Below are positions 46,391-54,694 of a stretch of 64,000 nucleotides of DNA, one piece after another (positions within the stretch are counted from its first letter, which is position 1; every line of letters begins with the position of its first letter). The notes beneath the pieces are model-generated. The model worked only from the letters and a program-made list of their open reading frames with translations. It was not told the DNA's origin and searched no databases. The stretch comes from M55B112 sp040903745 (GTDB taxonomy: Bacteria; Bacteroidota; Bacteroidia; Bacteroidales; GCA-2748055): contig JBBDUV010000094.1 of NCBI GenBank assembly GCA_040903745.1, forward strand, positions 1-64,000, given 5' to 3'. The translations under genes and the position numbers were made by a program.

Positions 46391-47056
46391 ATGAGAAGTA
46401 TACTCTTAATACTGGTTTTTATTCTGGTAGTTCTTGCTGCCTGGTCACAAAAAACCGATGATATCCAAAATCAGTCCATTGTTATCGCTACTACTTTAGG
46501 GGATATTGAGATCGCACTTTATGATGATACCCCTTTACACAAGAAAAACATGATCAAATTGATCAGGGAAGGCTTTTATGATGACCAACTTTTTCACCGG
46601 GTAATAAAAAACTTCATGATCCAGGGGGGGGATCCTCATTCTGCCGGATCACCCAAAGGACAGCGTCTTGGTACCGGCGGACCAGGATACCGGATTCCTG
46701 CTGAATTTCGAGATCACTATTTTCATAAGAAGGGTGCGCTTGCTGCTGCCCGACAGGGAGATTCAGTAAATCCTGACAAGGAATCTTCCGGTTCACAATT
46801 TTATCTGGTCCATGGACAGGTATTCAATAAAGATCAACTCATGATGCTACAATCCTCGGGAAAACAATCACCATTCACCCCCGAACAGATTGAGGCTTAT
46901 ACTACCCTCGGGGGTGCGCCCCATTTGGATGGCTCTTATACAGTGTTTGGAGAGGTTACCAGGGGTTTGGATGTAATAGACTCTATTGCCGCTGTAAAAA
47001 CCGATAATTACGACAGACCTGTTAAAGATGTTGTTTATACCATTCGGTTAAAGTAG
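46391..47056 (+). CDS. Secreted cyclophilin-type peptidyl-prolyl isomerase
   Basis: 221 aa with a signal peptide (MRSILLILVFILVVLAAWSQ). The cyclophilin core shows LFHRVIKNFMIQGGDP (with the catalytic Arg of FHRV), GSQFYLVHG and FGEVTRGLDVIDSI. An insertion of about 25 residues (QVFNKDQLMMLQSSGKQS...) before the last strands is usual for Bacteroidota homologues. It acts on proline bonds in periplasmic proteins. It is 43 bases before pheS, which has its own -7 box. Confidence 0.93.
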   Translation: MRSILLILVFILVVLAAWSQKTDDIQNQSIVIATTLGDIEIALYDDTPLHKKNMIKLIREGFYDDQLFHRVIKNFMIQGGDPHSAGSPKGQRLGTGGPGYRIPAEFRDHYFHKKGALAAARQGDSVNPDKESSGSQFYLVHGQVFNKDQLMMLQSSGKQSPFTPEQIEAYTTLGGAPHLDGSYTVFGEVTRGLDVIDSIAAVKTDNYDRPVKDVVYTIRLK

Positions 47057-47073
47057 CACTTACTGATTTTTAT

Positions 47074-47081
47074 TACCTTTG
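47074..47081 (+). promoter_or_regulatory. -7-like element of pheS
   Basis: TACCTTTG, 18 bases before the pheS ATG, is a perfect TAnnTTTG. Confidence 0.5.
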
Positions 47082-47099
47082 TAGCCTTAAAGGCGGATC

Positions 47100-48119
47100 A
47101 TGTTAGACAAAATTAAGAAGCTGTTTGTGGAGGCAAAATTATTCGATGCCACAACACCTGAATCTGTTGAAGAGTTTAGAATTGCATATCTTGGTAAAAA
47201 AGGCCATTTAAATGAGCTTTTTTTAGATTTCAAATCTGTTCCCTCCCATTCAAAACGAGAAGTGGGTCAGCAGATCAATGAACTGAAAAACTATGTGTCC
47301 GGGAAAGTTGAATCGCTGAAAAATAACCTGGAGCATTCCGAGGAGAAAGGTATTGTTCCTGATCTAACAGCACCCGGAAAATCGTTACCTACTGGATCCA
47401 GGCATCCTGTTTCGATAATAAGAAATCAGATTATTGGTATTTTTAATCGGCTGGGATACAATATCTCTGAGGGACCTGAAATTGAAGATGACTGGCATGT
47501 TTTTTCTGCCCTTAATTTTCCTCCTGAACATCCTGCCCGGGACATGCAGGATACGTTTTTTATCGAAAAGGATCCGGATGTCTTGCTCAGAACCCACACC
47601 TCATCCGTGCAGGTACGTGTTATGGAAAACAGCCAGCCACCCATCAGGACCATATCACCGGGCAGGGTTTTTAGAAATGAGGCCATTTCTGCCAGGGCGC
47701 ATTGTATCTTTCATCAGATTGAGGGATTGTATATTGATAGAAATGTCTCTTTTGCCGACTTGAAGCAGACGCTGATGTTTTTTGCAAAAGAGTTATTTGG
47801 GAATGAGACCAGCACACGCTTTCGTCCTTCATTTTTCCCTTTCACAGAGCCCTCCGCAGAAATGGATATCAATTGTAAAATATGCAAAGGGGAAGGATGT
47901 AATGTATGTAAATACACCGGCTGGCTTGAAATTCTTGGCTGCGGAATGGTTCACACTAACGTTCTGGAATATTCAGGTATAGACAGTGCTAAATATACAG
48001 GATTTGCATTTGGTATGGGCATTGAACGAATTGCCATGTTGAAATATGAGGTAAAAGATCTACGCCTGTATTTCGAAAATGATGCCCGTTTTCTCGAGCA
48101 GTTTTCAGCAGCTTTCTAA
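47100..48119 (+). CDS. pheS: Phenylalanine-tRNA ligase alpha subunit
   Basis: Catalytic alpha subunit of the (alpha-beta)2 enzyme, 339 aa. An N-terminal coiled coil (about 1-85) is followed by the class II core: motif 2 is VFRNEAISARAHCIFHQIEGL, motif 3 is FGMGIERIAML. FTEPSAEMDI and the Cys-rich CKICKGEGCNVCKYTGW insertion, typical of some PheS, are present. pheT is not adjacent, as is usual in Bacteroidota. It converges with the OsmC gene (3-base gap). Confidence 0.97.
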   Translation: MLDKIKKLFVEAKLFDATTPESVEEFRIAYLGKKGHLNELFLDFKSVPSHSKREVGQQINELKNYVSGKVESLKNNLEHSEEKGIVPDLTAPGKSLPTGSRHPVSIIRNQIIGIFNRLGYNISEGPEIEDDWHVFSALNFPPEHPARDMQDTFFIEKDPDVLLRTHTSSVQVRVMENSQPPIRTISPGRVFRNEAISARAHCIFHQIEGLYIDRNVSFADLKQTLMFFAKELFGNETSTRFRPSFFPFTEPSAEMDINCKICKGEGCNVCKYTGWLEILGCGMVHTNVLEYSGIDSAKYTGFAFGMGIERIAMLKYEVKDLRLYFENDARFLEQFSAAF

Positions 48120-48122
48120 AGT

Positions 48123-48548
48123 TTATACAATTTTTCCGTTTATCTGTATTTCGTGATAAACAGGAAAAGAATCCTTGTAATTTGCGGAAACACCACAATA
48201 CCTGTCTTTTGAAAGATCAACGGCTTTTTGGATTTTCTCCCCGGGTAGATTTTCTCCGGCGAATTTATAGATAACTTTCATAGAGGTATATGGTTTAGGA
48301 AACTCTTCGTCCATCTCAGCATCAATACCAATACTCAAAGAATCATATTCAACCCTCATTTTCCTTAATATTGAAACAACATCCATACCGGTACATCCTG
48401 CCAGTGCTAACATCATCAACCCTTTTGGCCTGGGACCTGTATCTTTACCTCCTACTGATTCGCCTGCATCTATATAGAATTTATGACCATTGAGTTCTGT
48501 TTCAAAAGCCATTCCTCCTAAAAAATCCAATTCCAATTTTTGCTTCAT
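48123..48548 (-). CDS. OsmC/Ohr-family protein
   Basis: 141-aa cytoplasmic thiol peroxidase-like protein. GGKDTGPRPKGLMMLALAGCTGMDVVSIL carries the first Cys (about 60) and DRYCGVSANY the second (about 120), the reactive pair of the family. It is YhfA-like more than Ohr. It probably handles organic hydroperoxides or reactive electrophiles. Single gene; the 5' gap (48549-48936) carries a GC-rich element. Confidence 0.88.
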   Translation of the reverse strand: MKQKLELDFLGGMAFETELNGHKFYIDAGESVGGKDTGPRPKGLMMLALAGCTGMDVVSILRKMRVEYDSLSIGIDAEMDEEFPKPYTSMKVIYKFAGENLPGEKIQKAVDLSKDRYCGVSANYKDSFPVYHEIQINGKIV

Positions 48549-48615
48549 ATGTATTAATTTTTTATTTAACTTCTTGATATAAAATAATATAAATATTGTT
48601 CTAACTACAAGTGAG

Positions 48616-48696
48616 TTATTCGGCCTCCTTCGTCGGCCTCATGAGCTCCACTTCGTTCCGGTTGTTGCCTCGCATAATAAAATATTTTCTATCCAT
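48616..48696 (-). repeat. GC-rich short element with a tiny ORF
   Basis: A GC-rich patch in AT-rich DNA. Read leftward it contains direct repeats GAGGCCGA-CGAAG-GAGGCCGA and the palindrome GAGCTC. It happens to encode an ORF of 26 codons ending ELMRPTKEAE. It looks like a dispersed repeat unit more than a gene, but no second copy was seen in this window. Confidence 0.4.
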
Positions 48697-48881
48697 TTAT
48701 TTATTGATACTTATATACTCTAATATATCAAATGAAAAACAAATTTGTTCAAAGATATTGTACTGGCAAGAAACGATAAATATCATTTGCTATAATGAAC
48801 AGAAACAGGTTCTGTCTGCTATCTCAAAGAAATCTCAATCTTTTAGGCTGTACTGCATTCGTAAACAATATCTAAAATAAA

Positions 48882-48902
48882 AATCCCGGAAAATCCAGGA
48901 TT
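48882..48902 (-). terminator. Terminator of the small membrane gene
   Basis: Read leftward, AATCC (48902-48898) pairs with GGATT (48886-48882), extended by TGG/CCG pairing, followed by TTTATTTT. It lies 35 bases after the 56-aa gene. Confidence 0.5.
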
Positions 48903-48936
48903 CATTTAGTAATATTTTCTTTTGACATAGGTAATA

Positions 48937-49107
48937 TTACTCCACGTATTTGTTAAGAAGGATGTGGCCGAAAAGCCCGATAACGACAAGAATCAAACTG
49001 ATAACCAATTTTACATTTGTCTGGCTTTCAAAAAAAACAGCAATACTTAAAATTACTACACCTAGAAGAATAGATATGAGACCCATATTTTTAAGTAGAT
49101 CTTTCAT
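48937..49107 (-). CDS. 56-aa two-helix membrane protein
   Basis: ATG 49107, stop 48937. Residues 8-26 (MGLISILLGVVILSIAVFF) and 33-50 (KLVISLILVVIGLFGHIL) form two hydrophobic helices with a short polar loop ESQTNV and the tail NKYVE. No family recognised. It has its own -7-like box 28 bases upstream and a terminator after it, so it looks like a monocistronic gene. It is downstream of ruvB by 45 bases. Confidence 0.65.
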   Translation of the reverse strand: MKDLLKNMGLISILLGVVILSIAVFFESQTNVKLVISLILVVIGLFGHILLNKYVE

Positions 49108-49134
49108 CGATTTTAATTCTATTATTTTTCATGT

Positions 49135-49142
49135 CAAATATA
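49135..49142 (-). promoter_or_regulatory. -7-like element of the 56-aa membrane protein gene
   Basis: Leftward TATATTTG 28 bases before ATG 49107, with TTTG (49162-49159) 16 bases further upstream as a possible -33. Confidence 0.45.
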
Positions 49143-49152
49143 ATACAAAATA

Positions 49153-50178
49153 TCAAAACAAAAGGCTTTGATCCTCTTTATATTTGCCGAGATGTTTATA
49201 TGCAATTTCCGTTGCTTCACGTCCTCTTGGTGTTCGTTTAATATAACCCTCCTTGATAAGAAATGGCTCATACACTTCCTCAATCGTCCCGGCTTCTTCA
49301 CCAACGGCTGTAGCAATGGTTGTAATACCCACTGGTCCCCCTTTGAATTTTTCGATGATCGTTAACAATATTTTATTATCCATCTCATCGAGTCCGGATT
49401 TATCAATATTCAGAGCTTCAAGTCCGTATTGTGTTATTTCCAGATCAATGATTCCTGACCCTTTTACCTGTGCAAAATCCCTAATTCTTCTCAACAGTGC
49501 ATTAGCAATACGGGGTGTTCCCCGGCTTCTTGATGCAATCTCATTTGCAGCCCTGGCTTCTATCTCAACCTTCAGTATAGAGGAAGAGCGATTTACGATT
49601 CCGGTAAGAATTTCATAATCATAATATTCCAGAAGAGAATTAATACCAAAACGGGCCCTTAAAGGACCTGTGAGTAAACCGGATCTGGTTGTTGCTCCAA
49701 TCAGCGTAAACGGATTCAATTTAATCTGAACCGATCTGGCAGAGGGTCCTTTGTCTATCATAATATCGATTTTATAATCCTCCATTGCCGAATATAGATA
49801 CTCTTCAACAATAGGAGATAGCCGGTGAATCTCATCAATAAAAAGAACATCGCCCACCTCCAATCCTGTGAGTAATCCGGCAAGATCTCCCGGCTTATCC
49901 AGTACTGGTCCTGATGTTGTTTTAATACCAACCGCCAGTTCGTTCGCAATAATATTTGCCAGGGTCGTCTTCCCTAATCCCGGAGGTCCATGCAAGAGAA
50001 CATGATCGAGTGCTTCATTTCTTATGCTTGCGGCCTGAACGAATACTTTCAGATTATCGGTGATTTTCTTCTGCCCACTAAAATCTTCAAATGTCAAGGG
50101 TCTCAATTGACGGTCAAGTTCCTTGTCTGTTCCTGTCAGCGGTTCTTCCCTGAAATCAAAATCCTCTTTATTCTCCAT
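49153..50178 (-). CDS. ruvB: Holliday junction branch migration helicase RuvB
   Basis: AAA+ motor of the RuvAB complex, 341 aa. Walker A GPPGLGKTTL (about 65), Walker B LFIDEIHRL, sensor 1 GATTRSG, the Arg-finger segment LTGPLRARFG and a C-terminal winged helix (RTPRGREATEIAYKHLG) are all present. The stop codon of the MORN gene abuts its ATG (TAGATG), so it is last in nadA-MORN-ruvB. ruvA and ruvC are not in the window. Confidence 0.97.
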   Translation of the reverse strand: MENKEDFDFREEPLTGTDKELDRQLRPLTFEDFSGQKKITDNLKVFVQAASIRNEALDHVLLHGPPGLGKTTLANIIANELAVGIKTTSGPVLDKPGDLAGLLTGLEVGDVLFIDEIHRLSPIVEEYLYSAMEDYKIDIMIDKGPSARSVQIKLNPFTLIGATTRSGLLTGPLRARFGINSLLEYYDYEILTGIVNRSSSILKVEIEARAANEIASRSRGTPRIANALLRRIRDFAQVKGSGIIDLEITQYGLEALNIDKSGLDEMDNKILLTIIEKFKGGPVGITTIATAVGEEAGTIEEVYEPFLIKEGYIKRTPRGREATEIAYKHLGKYKEDQSLLF

Positions 50179-51780
50179 CTAGCTGATTATTTTTATATCT
50201 CTTTCAGGTAGACGAATTCTGATTCCGTCTATCCTTATTTCCTTATTATCCCTATAAACAATTGATATGAGAACATTACCCAACTCATCATATTTTCTCC
50301 AAATTCTATCCCTTAAACCTGAACTGTAAAACTGTTCTTCCTGAATATTTTCATTTCTATAGTAATAAAATTGTTTTCCCTCGGGAAGACCGCGAACATA
50401 GTTGCCTTCAAATTTCCTGGAACCATCCTCATAATAATAGATCCATTTTCCCTCACGTAATCCGGAAATATAATTTCCAACCTCTTTGTGATCACCTACA
50501 ATATGAACCCATTCCCCATCCTTTTCCCCATTGATATAATTTCCTGAAGCAATGATATTACCTGATCTGTCATATTCAACCGCATAGCCATCCTCCAGGC
50601 CATTGAAATAATTTTCTTCCCTCCACACTTCTCCTGTTTCATAATACCATATCCATTCACTATCATATCGACCATTGAGAAACCGTCCTGTTTGCTCAAC
50701 TTTTCCGTTTTTAAAATAATATACCCACTGACCGCTTTTTCGGTTATTGGCGTAATTTCCTTTGGCCTTTATCTCTCCGCTGATATAAAAATCTTTCCAT
50801 TCACCTCTTCGTCTACCCTGTTCATCAACAATACCTTCTGCAACTCTTTCTCCCTTTTGATTATACACATATGCATTAATTACAGCACCTGTTGTGTCAA
50901 AAAAACGATGTATCCCTATTGGAATTTCATCCCGGTAGCCTCCGGAAAAAATTATTCTTCCCTCATCATCAAAGTTTCTTCTAAAATCAATAATCTCTTT
51001 TGCCTCTTCGTCTATCTCTTCAACAATGGCTCCTCTTTCATATCTTAGTGTTTGCACCAAAATTCCATTGTTATCAAACTCCCTGTAGTAGCCATGCAAC
51101 TCATCGTCCAGATAGTTTTCCTCTTTTTTTACAGAACCATCGGTATGGAAAGTTTTATAGGTTCCCTGTCTCCTTCCTTCTGAATCGGTTCTGTTGATTC
51201 TCTCCATAGCAATCAGGTAATTGTCGTTGTATTGTTTCAAGGCAATAACCGTACTATCTCTATTATATTCTTTTGAATATCCCTGTCTCTTACCAGCAGA
51301 AAAGAACAGGTTTTTTTTCAATTCACCAGTATTATAATAATAATATGAATTTCCCTCTTTTTTATCATTAATATATAACTCTTTAGATATCAAAGTTCTC
51401 TTACCGGGTAGTTCAGGATTATTATAATCATAAGTATAGGTATATCCACTTCTTTTTCCTAGTTGATAATTTATTACCTTCACGAGTTCTCCGGAATGGT
51501 TATAGAATTTCCACGTGCTGTCAAGTAAGAAGTTCGTTCTTTTTCCCTCAGATTTCAATATACCGGTAACATAATAGGTTTTCCAGTATCCATCGGGTTT
51601 ACCATCCCTTACAATTCCTTCACTTGAAACTTGTCCGTTCGGATAGTATATTTTTACCGGTCCATCTTTATGATCCAACTGGGCTTTTGCTATTTCCGGA
51701 TAAAGAACTAACATAAAGAAGAATAGTTGGTATAAGTAAAATAATATTTTTCTTTGAATATTCAAGTTTCTATATTCCAA
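50179..51780 (-). CDS. MORN_2-repeat exported protein
   Basis: 533 aa, TTG start at 51780 or at 51765; there is no ATG before the signal segment (LFYLYQLFFFMLVLYPEIAKA). The mature part is more than a dozen MORN_2/YwqK-type repeats of 22-24 residues, such as GIVRDGKPDGYWKTYYVTG and GSRKFEGNYVRGLPEGKQFYYY, running to the C-terminus. Repeats of this kind form an elongated beta sheet. Often called YwqK-family antitoxin, but no toxin is nearby. It overlaps nadA by 11 bases and abuts ruvB. Confidence 0.85.
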   Translation of the reverse strand: MEYRNLNIQRKILFYLYQLFFFMLVLYPEIAKAQLDHKDGPVKIYYPNGQVSSEGIVRDGKPDGYWKTYYVTGILKSEGKRTNFLLDSTWKFYNHSGELVKVINYQLGKRSGYTYTYDYNNPELPGKRTLISKELYINDKKEGNSYYYYNTGELKKNLFFSAGKRQGYSKEYNRDSTVIALKQYNDNYLIAMERINRTDSEGRRQGTYKTFHTDGSVKKEENYLDDELHGYYREFDNNGILVQTLRYERGAIVEEIDEEAKEIIDFRRNFDDEGRIIFSGGYRDEIPIGIHRFFDTTGAVINAYVYNQKGERVAEGIVDEQGRRRGEWKDFYISGEIKAKGNYANNRKSGQWVYYFKNGKVEQTGRFLNGRYDSEWIWYYETGEVWREENYFNGLEDGYAVEYDRSGNIIASGNYINGEKDGEWVHIVGDHKEVGNYISGLREGKWIYYYEDGSRKFEGNYVRGLPEGKQFYYYRNENIQEEQFYSSGLRDRIWRKYDELGNVLISIVYRDNKEIRIDGIRIRLPERDIKIIS

Positions 51781-52768
51781 GTTTATCTGATATTTCCAGC
51801 ATCCGCCTGATTGAAACCTCTGCTTTTTTCATTAATAGATGATCCAGGACCACCTCCGGTTGCTCATATTTAAGTGTATTATAAATTTTATTCAAATTTA
51901 TCAATTTCATGTATTTACAATCGTTACACGCACATGTCGAGTCTTTTGGAGGAGCAGGAACGAAACGCTTGAGAGGACTGGCCAACCTCATTTGATGAAT
52001 GATACCGGATTCAGTAGCTACAATATATGTCATGGCACTGTCCTCTCTGCTAAATTGAAGAAGAGAAGAGGTTGACCCCACGTGATCCGCTACAATTCTT
52101 ATTGGCTTTTCACACTCCGGATGAGCGATAATTTTTGCATCGCTGTAATCATTTTTTAATTCAAGAATCTTTTCCAAACTAAACTCCTCATGAACATGAC
52201 AGGCCCCATCCCAAATAACCATCTCTTTTCCTGTAATGCTTTGTATATAATTACCAAGATTACGGTCAGGCGCAAAAATTATTTTTTCGTCTTTCGGAAG
52301 ACTATTAACAATATGAATTGCGTTGGTTGAAGTACATGCAATATCAGTCATCGCTTTTATTTCTGCCGTTGTATTTACATATGATATTACCGTATGATCC
52401 GGATATTTTTTTAAAAACTCAGCAAAATCTTTCGGTGGACATGAATCTGCCAATGAGCAACCTGCATTCATATCAGGAATAAGCACCTTTTTACCCGGGG
52501 ACAGAATTTTTGCGGTTTCAGCCATAAAATGAACTCCGGCAAATATAATAATATCAGCTTCAGTGTTTGCTGCCTTTCTGGAGAGATCAAGGCTATCCCC
52601 CACAAAGTCGGATATATCCTGTACTTCACTTTCCTGATAGTAATGTGCAAGAATTACAGCATTTTTTTCTTTACACATTCGCTTTATCTCTTCAACAATA
52701 TTGATAGCTGTAGAGATATTTTCATCAATATATCCTTTATCTATTTTTATCTTTTCAACAATTCCCAT
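51770..52768 (-). CDS. nadA: Quinolinate synthase A
   Basis: 4Fe-4S enzyme that condenses iminoaspartate with dihydroxyacetone phosphate to quinolinate in NAD synthesis, 332 aa. The fold repeats are clear (AVILAHYYQESEVQDISDFVGDS, MNAGCSLADSCPP). The cluster Cys are probably in GCSLADSC, HPECEKPI and CACNDCKYM, and the motif ATESGIIHQM is present. nadB and nadC are not in the window. Confidence 0.96.
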   Translation of the reverse strand: MGIVEKIKIDKGYIDENISTAINIVEEIKRMCKEKNAVILAHYYQESEVQDISDFVGDSLDLSRKAANTEADIIIFAGVHFMAETAKILSPGKKVLIPDMNAGCSLADSCPPKDFAEFLKKYPDHTVISYVNTTAEIKAMTDIACTSTNAIHIVNSLPKDEKIIFAPDRNLGNYIQSITGKEMVIWDGACHVHEEFSLEKILELKNDYSDAKIIAHPECEKPIRIVADHVGSTSSLLQFSREDSAMTYIVATESGIIHQMRLASPLKRFVPAPPKDSTCACNDCKYMKLINLNKIYNTLKYEQPEVVLDHLLMKKAEVSIRRMLEISDKLGI

Positions 52769-53149
52769 AAAAACAATATTATTAAAAAATTATTTAAAAT
52801 CTATTATAATGATGATGATATCCGGTTAATCGTGTTTAAAAAAAAATTACGCATGTTACTGAAAAGTGTTATTCATATCAAAGCAACAAATATTCAACAA
52901 TTGTTAGCTATACTATGTTTTGAAAATCTGTAAATTAGAATGCATCTACAATTATTGTTAATAGAGCATTGTTTAAAAATAATCGTTCATGAATGATGGT
53001 TCAGATGTTTATATCCTGTTTAATTTTTAAAATAAATAGAGGTTATTTTTTGGTTGAATTATCAGGAAAAATAATATACAGGAACGAATCTAAAAAACAA
53101 AAGATTTTTTTTGATTTACAGTAAAAAGCAATTAACAACAAATTAACAC

Positions 53150-53157
53150 TATTTTTG
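53150..53157 (+). promoter_or_regulatory. -7-like element of rpiB
   Basis: TATTTTTG, 51 bases before ATG 53209. The rest of the 440-base AT-rich nadA-rpiB gap shows no gene. Confidence 0.3.
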
Positions 53158-53208
53158 TTAAAACTATACTTATAAATTCAGTTGTTTATATTATTTTCAA
53201 ATGTAACT

Positions 53209-53649
53209 ATGAATACCAAAACAACCATATTATTGGCCAGCGACCATGCAGGATTTCAACTAAAAAATGTTCTTATGCAACATTTGGAATCAAAGGGGAT
53301 AGAAACGGTGGATTTGGGAGCCGACAGTGATGAAGCTTCCGATTATCCGGATTTTGGACATAAAATTGGAAAGCTTATTTCCGAAGGGAGATATGAGAAA
53401 GGTATTTCCGTTTGTGGTACAGGTAACGGAATAAATATGACGGCAAATAAATACCGGGGAGTAAGGGGAGCGTTATGTTGGAATGAGAAGATTGCGGAAT
53501 TGGCTGGCAGCCATAACGATGCCAACCTATGTGCCCTGCCTGCAAGGTTTATTTCTTCAGAACAGGCAATTAAAATTGTGGATGCTTTTCTTAACTCTCG
53601 TTTTGATGGAGGGCGACACAAGCGGCGGATAGAGAAAATAGATATATAA
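53209..53649 (+). CDS. rpiB: Ribose-5-phosphate isomerase B
   Basis: Interconverts ribose-5-phosphate and ribulose-5-phosphate, 146 aa from ATG 53209. An upstream TTG would add residues not in the family. Signatures: LASDHAGFQLK (about 9-19), VCGTGNGINMTANKYRGVRGALCW (catalytic Cys) and HNDANLCALPARFIS. The rrf2-type regulator begins 3 bases later. Confidence 0.96.
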   Translation: MNTKTTILLASDHAGFQLKNVLMQHLESKGIETVDLGADSDEASDYPDFGHKIGKLISEGRYEKGISVCGTGNGINMTANKYRGVRGALCWNEKIAELAGSHNDANLCALPARFISSEQAIKIVDAFLNSRFDGGRHKRRIEKIDI

Positions 53650-53652
53650 GAT

Positions 53653-54084
53653 ATGTTATCCAACACATGTAAATATGCTATAAGGGCTGTAGTTTACCTT
53701 TCAGTTTATTCTACGGAGCAAAAAAAAATAGGGATCAAAGAGATTTCCGCGGCACTGGATATTCCTTCCCCTTTTCTTAGTAAGATTTTGCAGACTATGG
53801 CAAGAAAGAAAATTCTTCATTCGATTAAAGGGCCTCATGGCGGTTTTAGTCTGGGTCGGCCAGCAGCAGATATTTCAATAATGGATATTGTTGAAATTAT
53901 TGATGGAACTGATATTTTTGACACCTGCCTGGTGAGAACGACACACTGTTCGGACGAGGAGCCTTGTGGTATTCATGATAAAATTACCGCTATCAGAAAA
54001 GAGACCAAAGCATTCTTCATCAATCAAACCATAGAAGATTTGTCTACCGAATTCAAAAGGGACAAAGGCAGGATCAGGATTTGA
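53653..54084 (+). CDS. Rrf2-family regulator with three Cys
   Basis: 143-aa winged-helix regulator. The DNA-binding domain starts MLSNTCKYAIRAVVYL, with recognition segment SPFLSKILQTMARKKI and wing GPHGGFSLGRP. Three Cys (TCLVRTTHCSDEEPCGIH; Cx6Cx5C) at about 97-110 match the 2Fe-2S site of IscR/NsrR/RsrR, with His or Glu able to be the fourth ligand. It shares a transcript with rpiB (3-base gap). Probably senses iron-sulfur status, NO or redox; targets unknown. Its last 11 bases overlap the VanZ-like gene end on the other strand. Confidence 0.9.
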   Translation: MLSNTCKYAIRAVVYLSVYSTEQKKIGIKEISAALDIPSPFLSKILQTMARKKILHSIKGPHGGFSLGRPAADISIMDIVEIIDGTDIFDTCLVRTTHCSDEEPCGIHDKITAIRKETKAFFINQTIEDLSTEFKRDKGRIRI

Positions 54085-54454
54085 CCTTTTTTATCCAAAG
54101 AATAAATAATGCTGCAATAAGGATACCAAATAAGTTTGCCAGAACATCATTCATCTCGCAGGATCTATATGCTACAAGGTAATGCTGAATGATCTCCATA
54201 AGTATTGAATATAAAAAAACACCGAGCAGTATCAGGAAATAGGGAAGATAGCTCAACGGTTTCAGTTTAAAGTACTCATATAGAGAAAGCATGGCAAGCA
54301 GACCATACATAATCCCATGAATCAGTTTATCCATCCCTTTGAAAAAAAAACCTGGCGCTTCTTCACTGATTCCTGTAGGAATAACAGTTAATATTAATAT
54401 GAACAGGGCAAAAAGAGCCGTAAGCAAAAATCCGCGTTTGCTTTTTTTATCCAT
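54074..54454 (-). CDS. VanZ-like membrane protein
   Basis: 126 aa with four helices (about 8-28, 38-58, 64-84, 100-120). KGMDKLIHGIMYGLLAML and SILMEIIQHYL...EMNDVLANLFGILIA are the family segments. Function is unclear; teicoplanin resistance is known only for some VanZ. A -7-like box lies 72 bases upstream of the ATG. Confidence 0.82.
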   Translation of the reverse strand: MDKKSKRGFLLTALFALFILILTVIPTGISEEAPGFFFKGMDKLIHGIMYGLLAMLSLYEYFKLKPLSYLPYFLILLGVFLYSILMEIIQHYLVAYRSCEMNDVLANLFGILIAALFILWIKKVKS

Positions 54455-54525
54455 CCCCTCTATTTCTTTATACCTTCAAAAATTCTTTAATCAATATAAC
54501 TGATTTTAGCTAATTAAATTGAATG

Positions 54526-54533
54526 CAAAGATA
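54526..54533 (-). promoter_or_regulatory. -7-like element of the VanZ-like gene
   Basis: Leftward TATCTTTG, 71 bases before ATG 54454, matches TAnnTTTG. Confidence 0.3.
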
Positions 54534-54600
54534 TATTTTATTATATTCCGAAACTCAGTAATTGATTAAAGCGCAACTCACTTAAGAGATTTACCAGGGA

Positions 54601-54693
54601 ATGCCCATGCATTTTATTGAAGACGTGTTAGAAGCAGAACAACTCAGGGAACTATCAAACACCTTGATCGTAAATGTGTTAAGACAAAGATAA
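54601..54693 (+). CDS. 30-codon ORF directly before hemW
   Basis: MPMHFIEDVLEAEQLRELSN and ten more residues, stop one base before the hemW ATG. An amphipathic acidic helix, no family. It may be a leader peptide coupled to hemW or chance. Confidence 0.22.
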   Translation: MPMHFIEDVLEAEQLRELSNTLIVNVLRQR

Positions 54694-54694
54694 C

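Noticed and set aside
48611..48880. 89-codon + strand ORF in the OsmC-ruvB gap
   Set aside because: It runs through the GC-rich element and AT-rich noise with no domain or upstream signal.
50179..51780. Toxin-antitoxin system (YwqK-type antitoxin label)
   Set aside because: The protein is exported and repeat-rich, and no toxin gene is adjacent; nadA and ruvB flank it.
52529..52933. 134-codon + strand ORF opposite nadA
   Set aside because: Antisense to a certain gene and low complexity, rich in Phe/Ile/Asn from AT-rich DNA.
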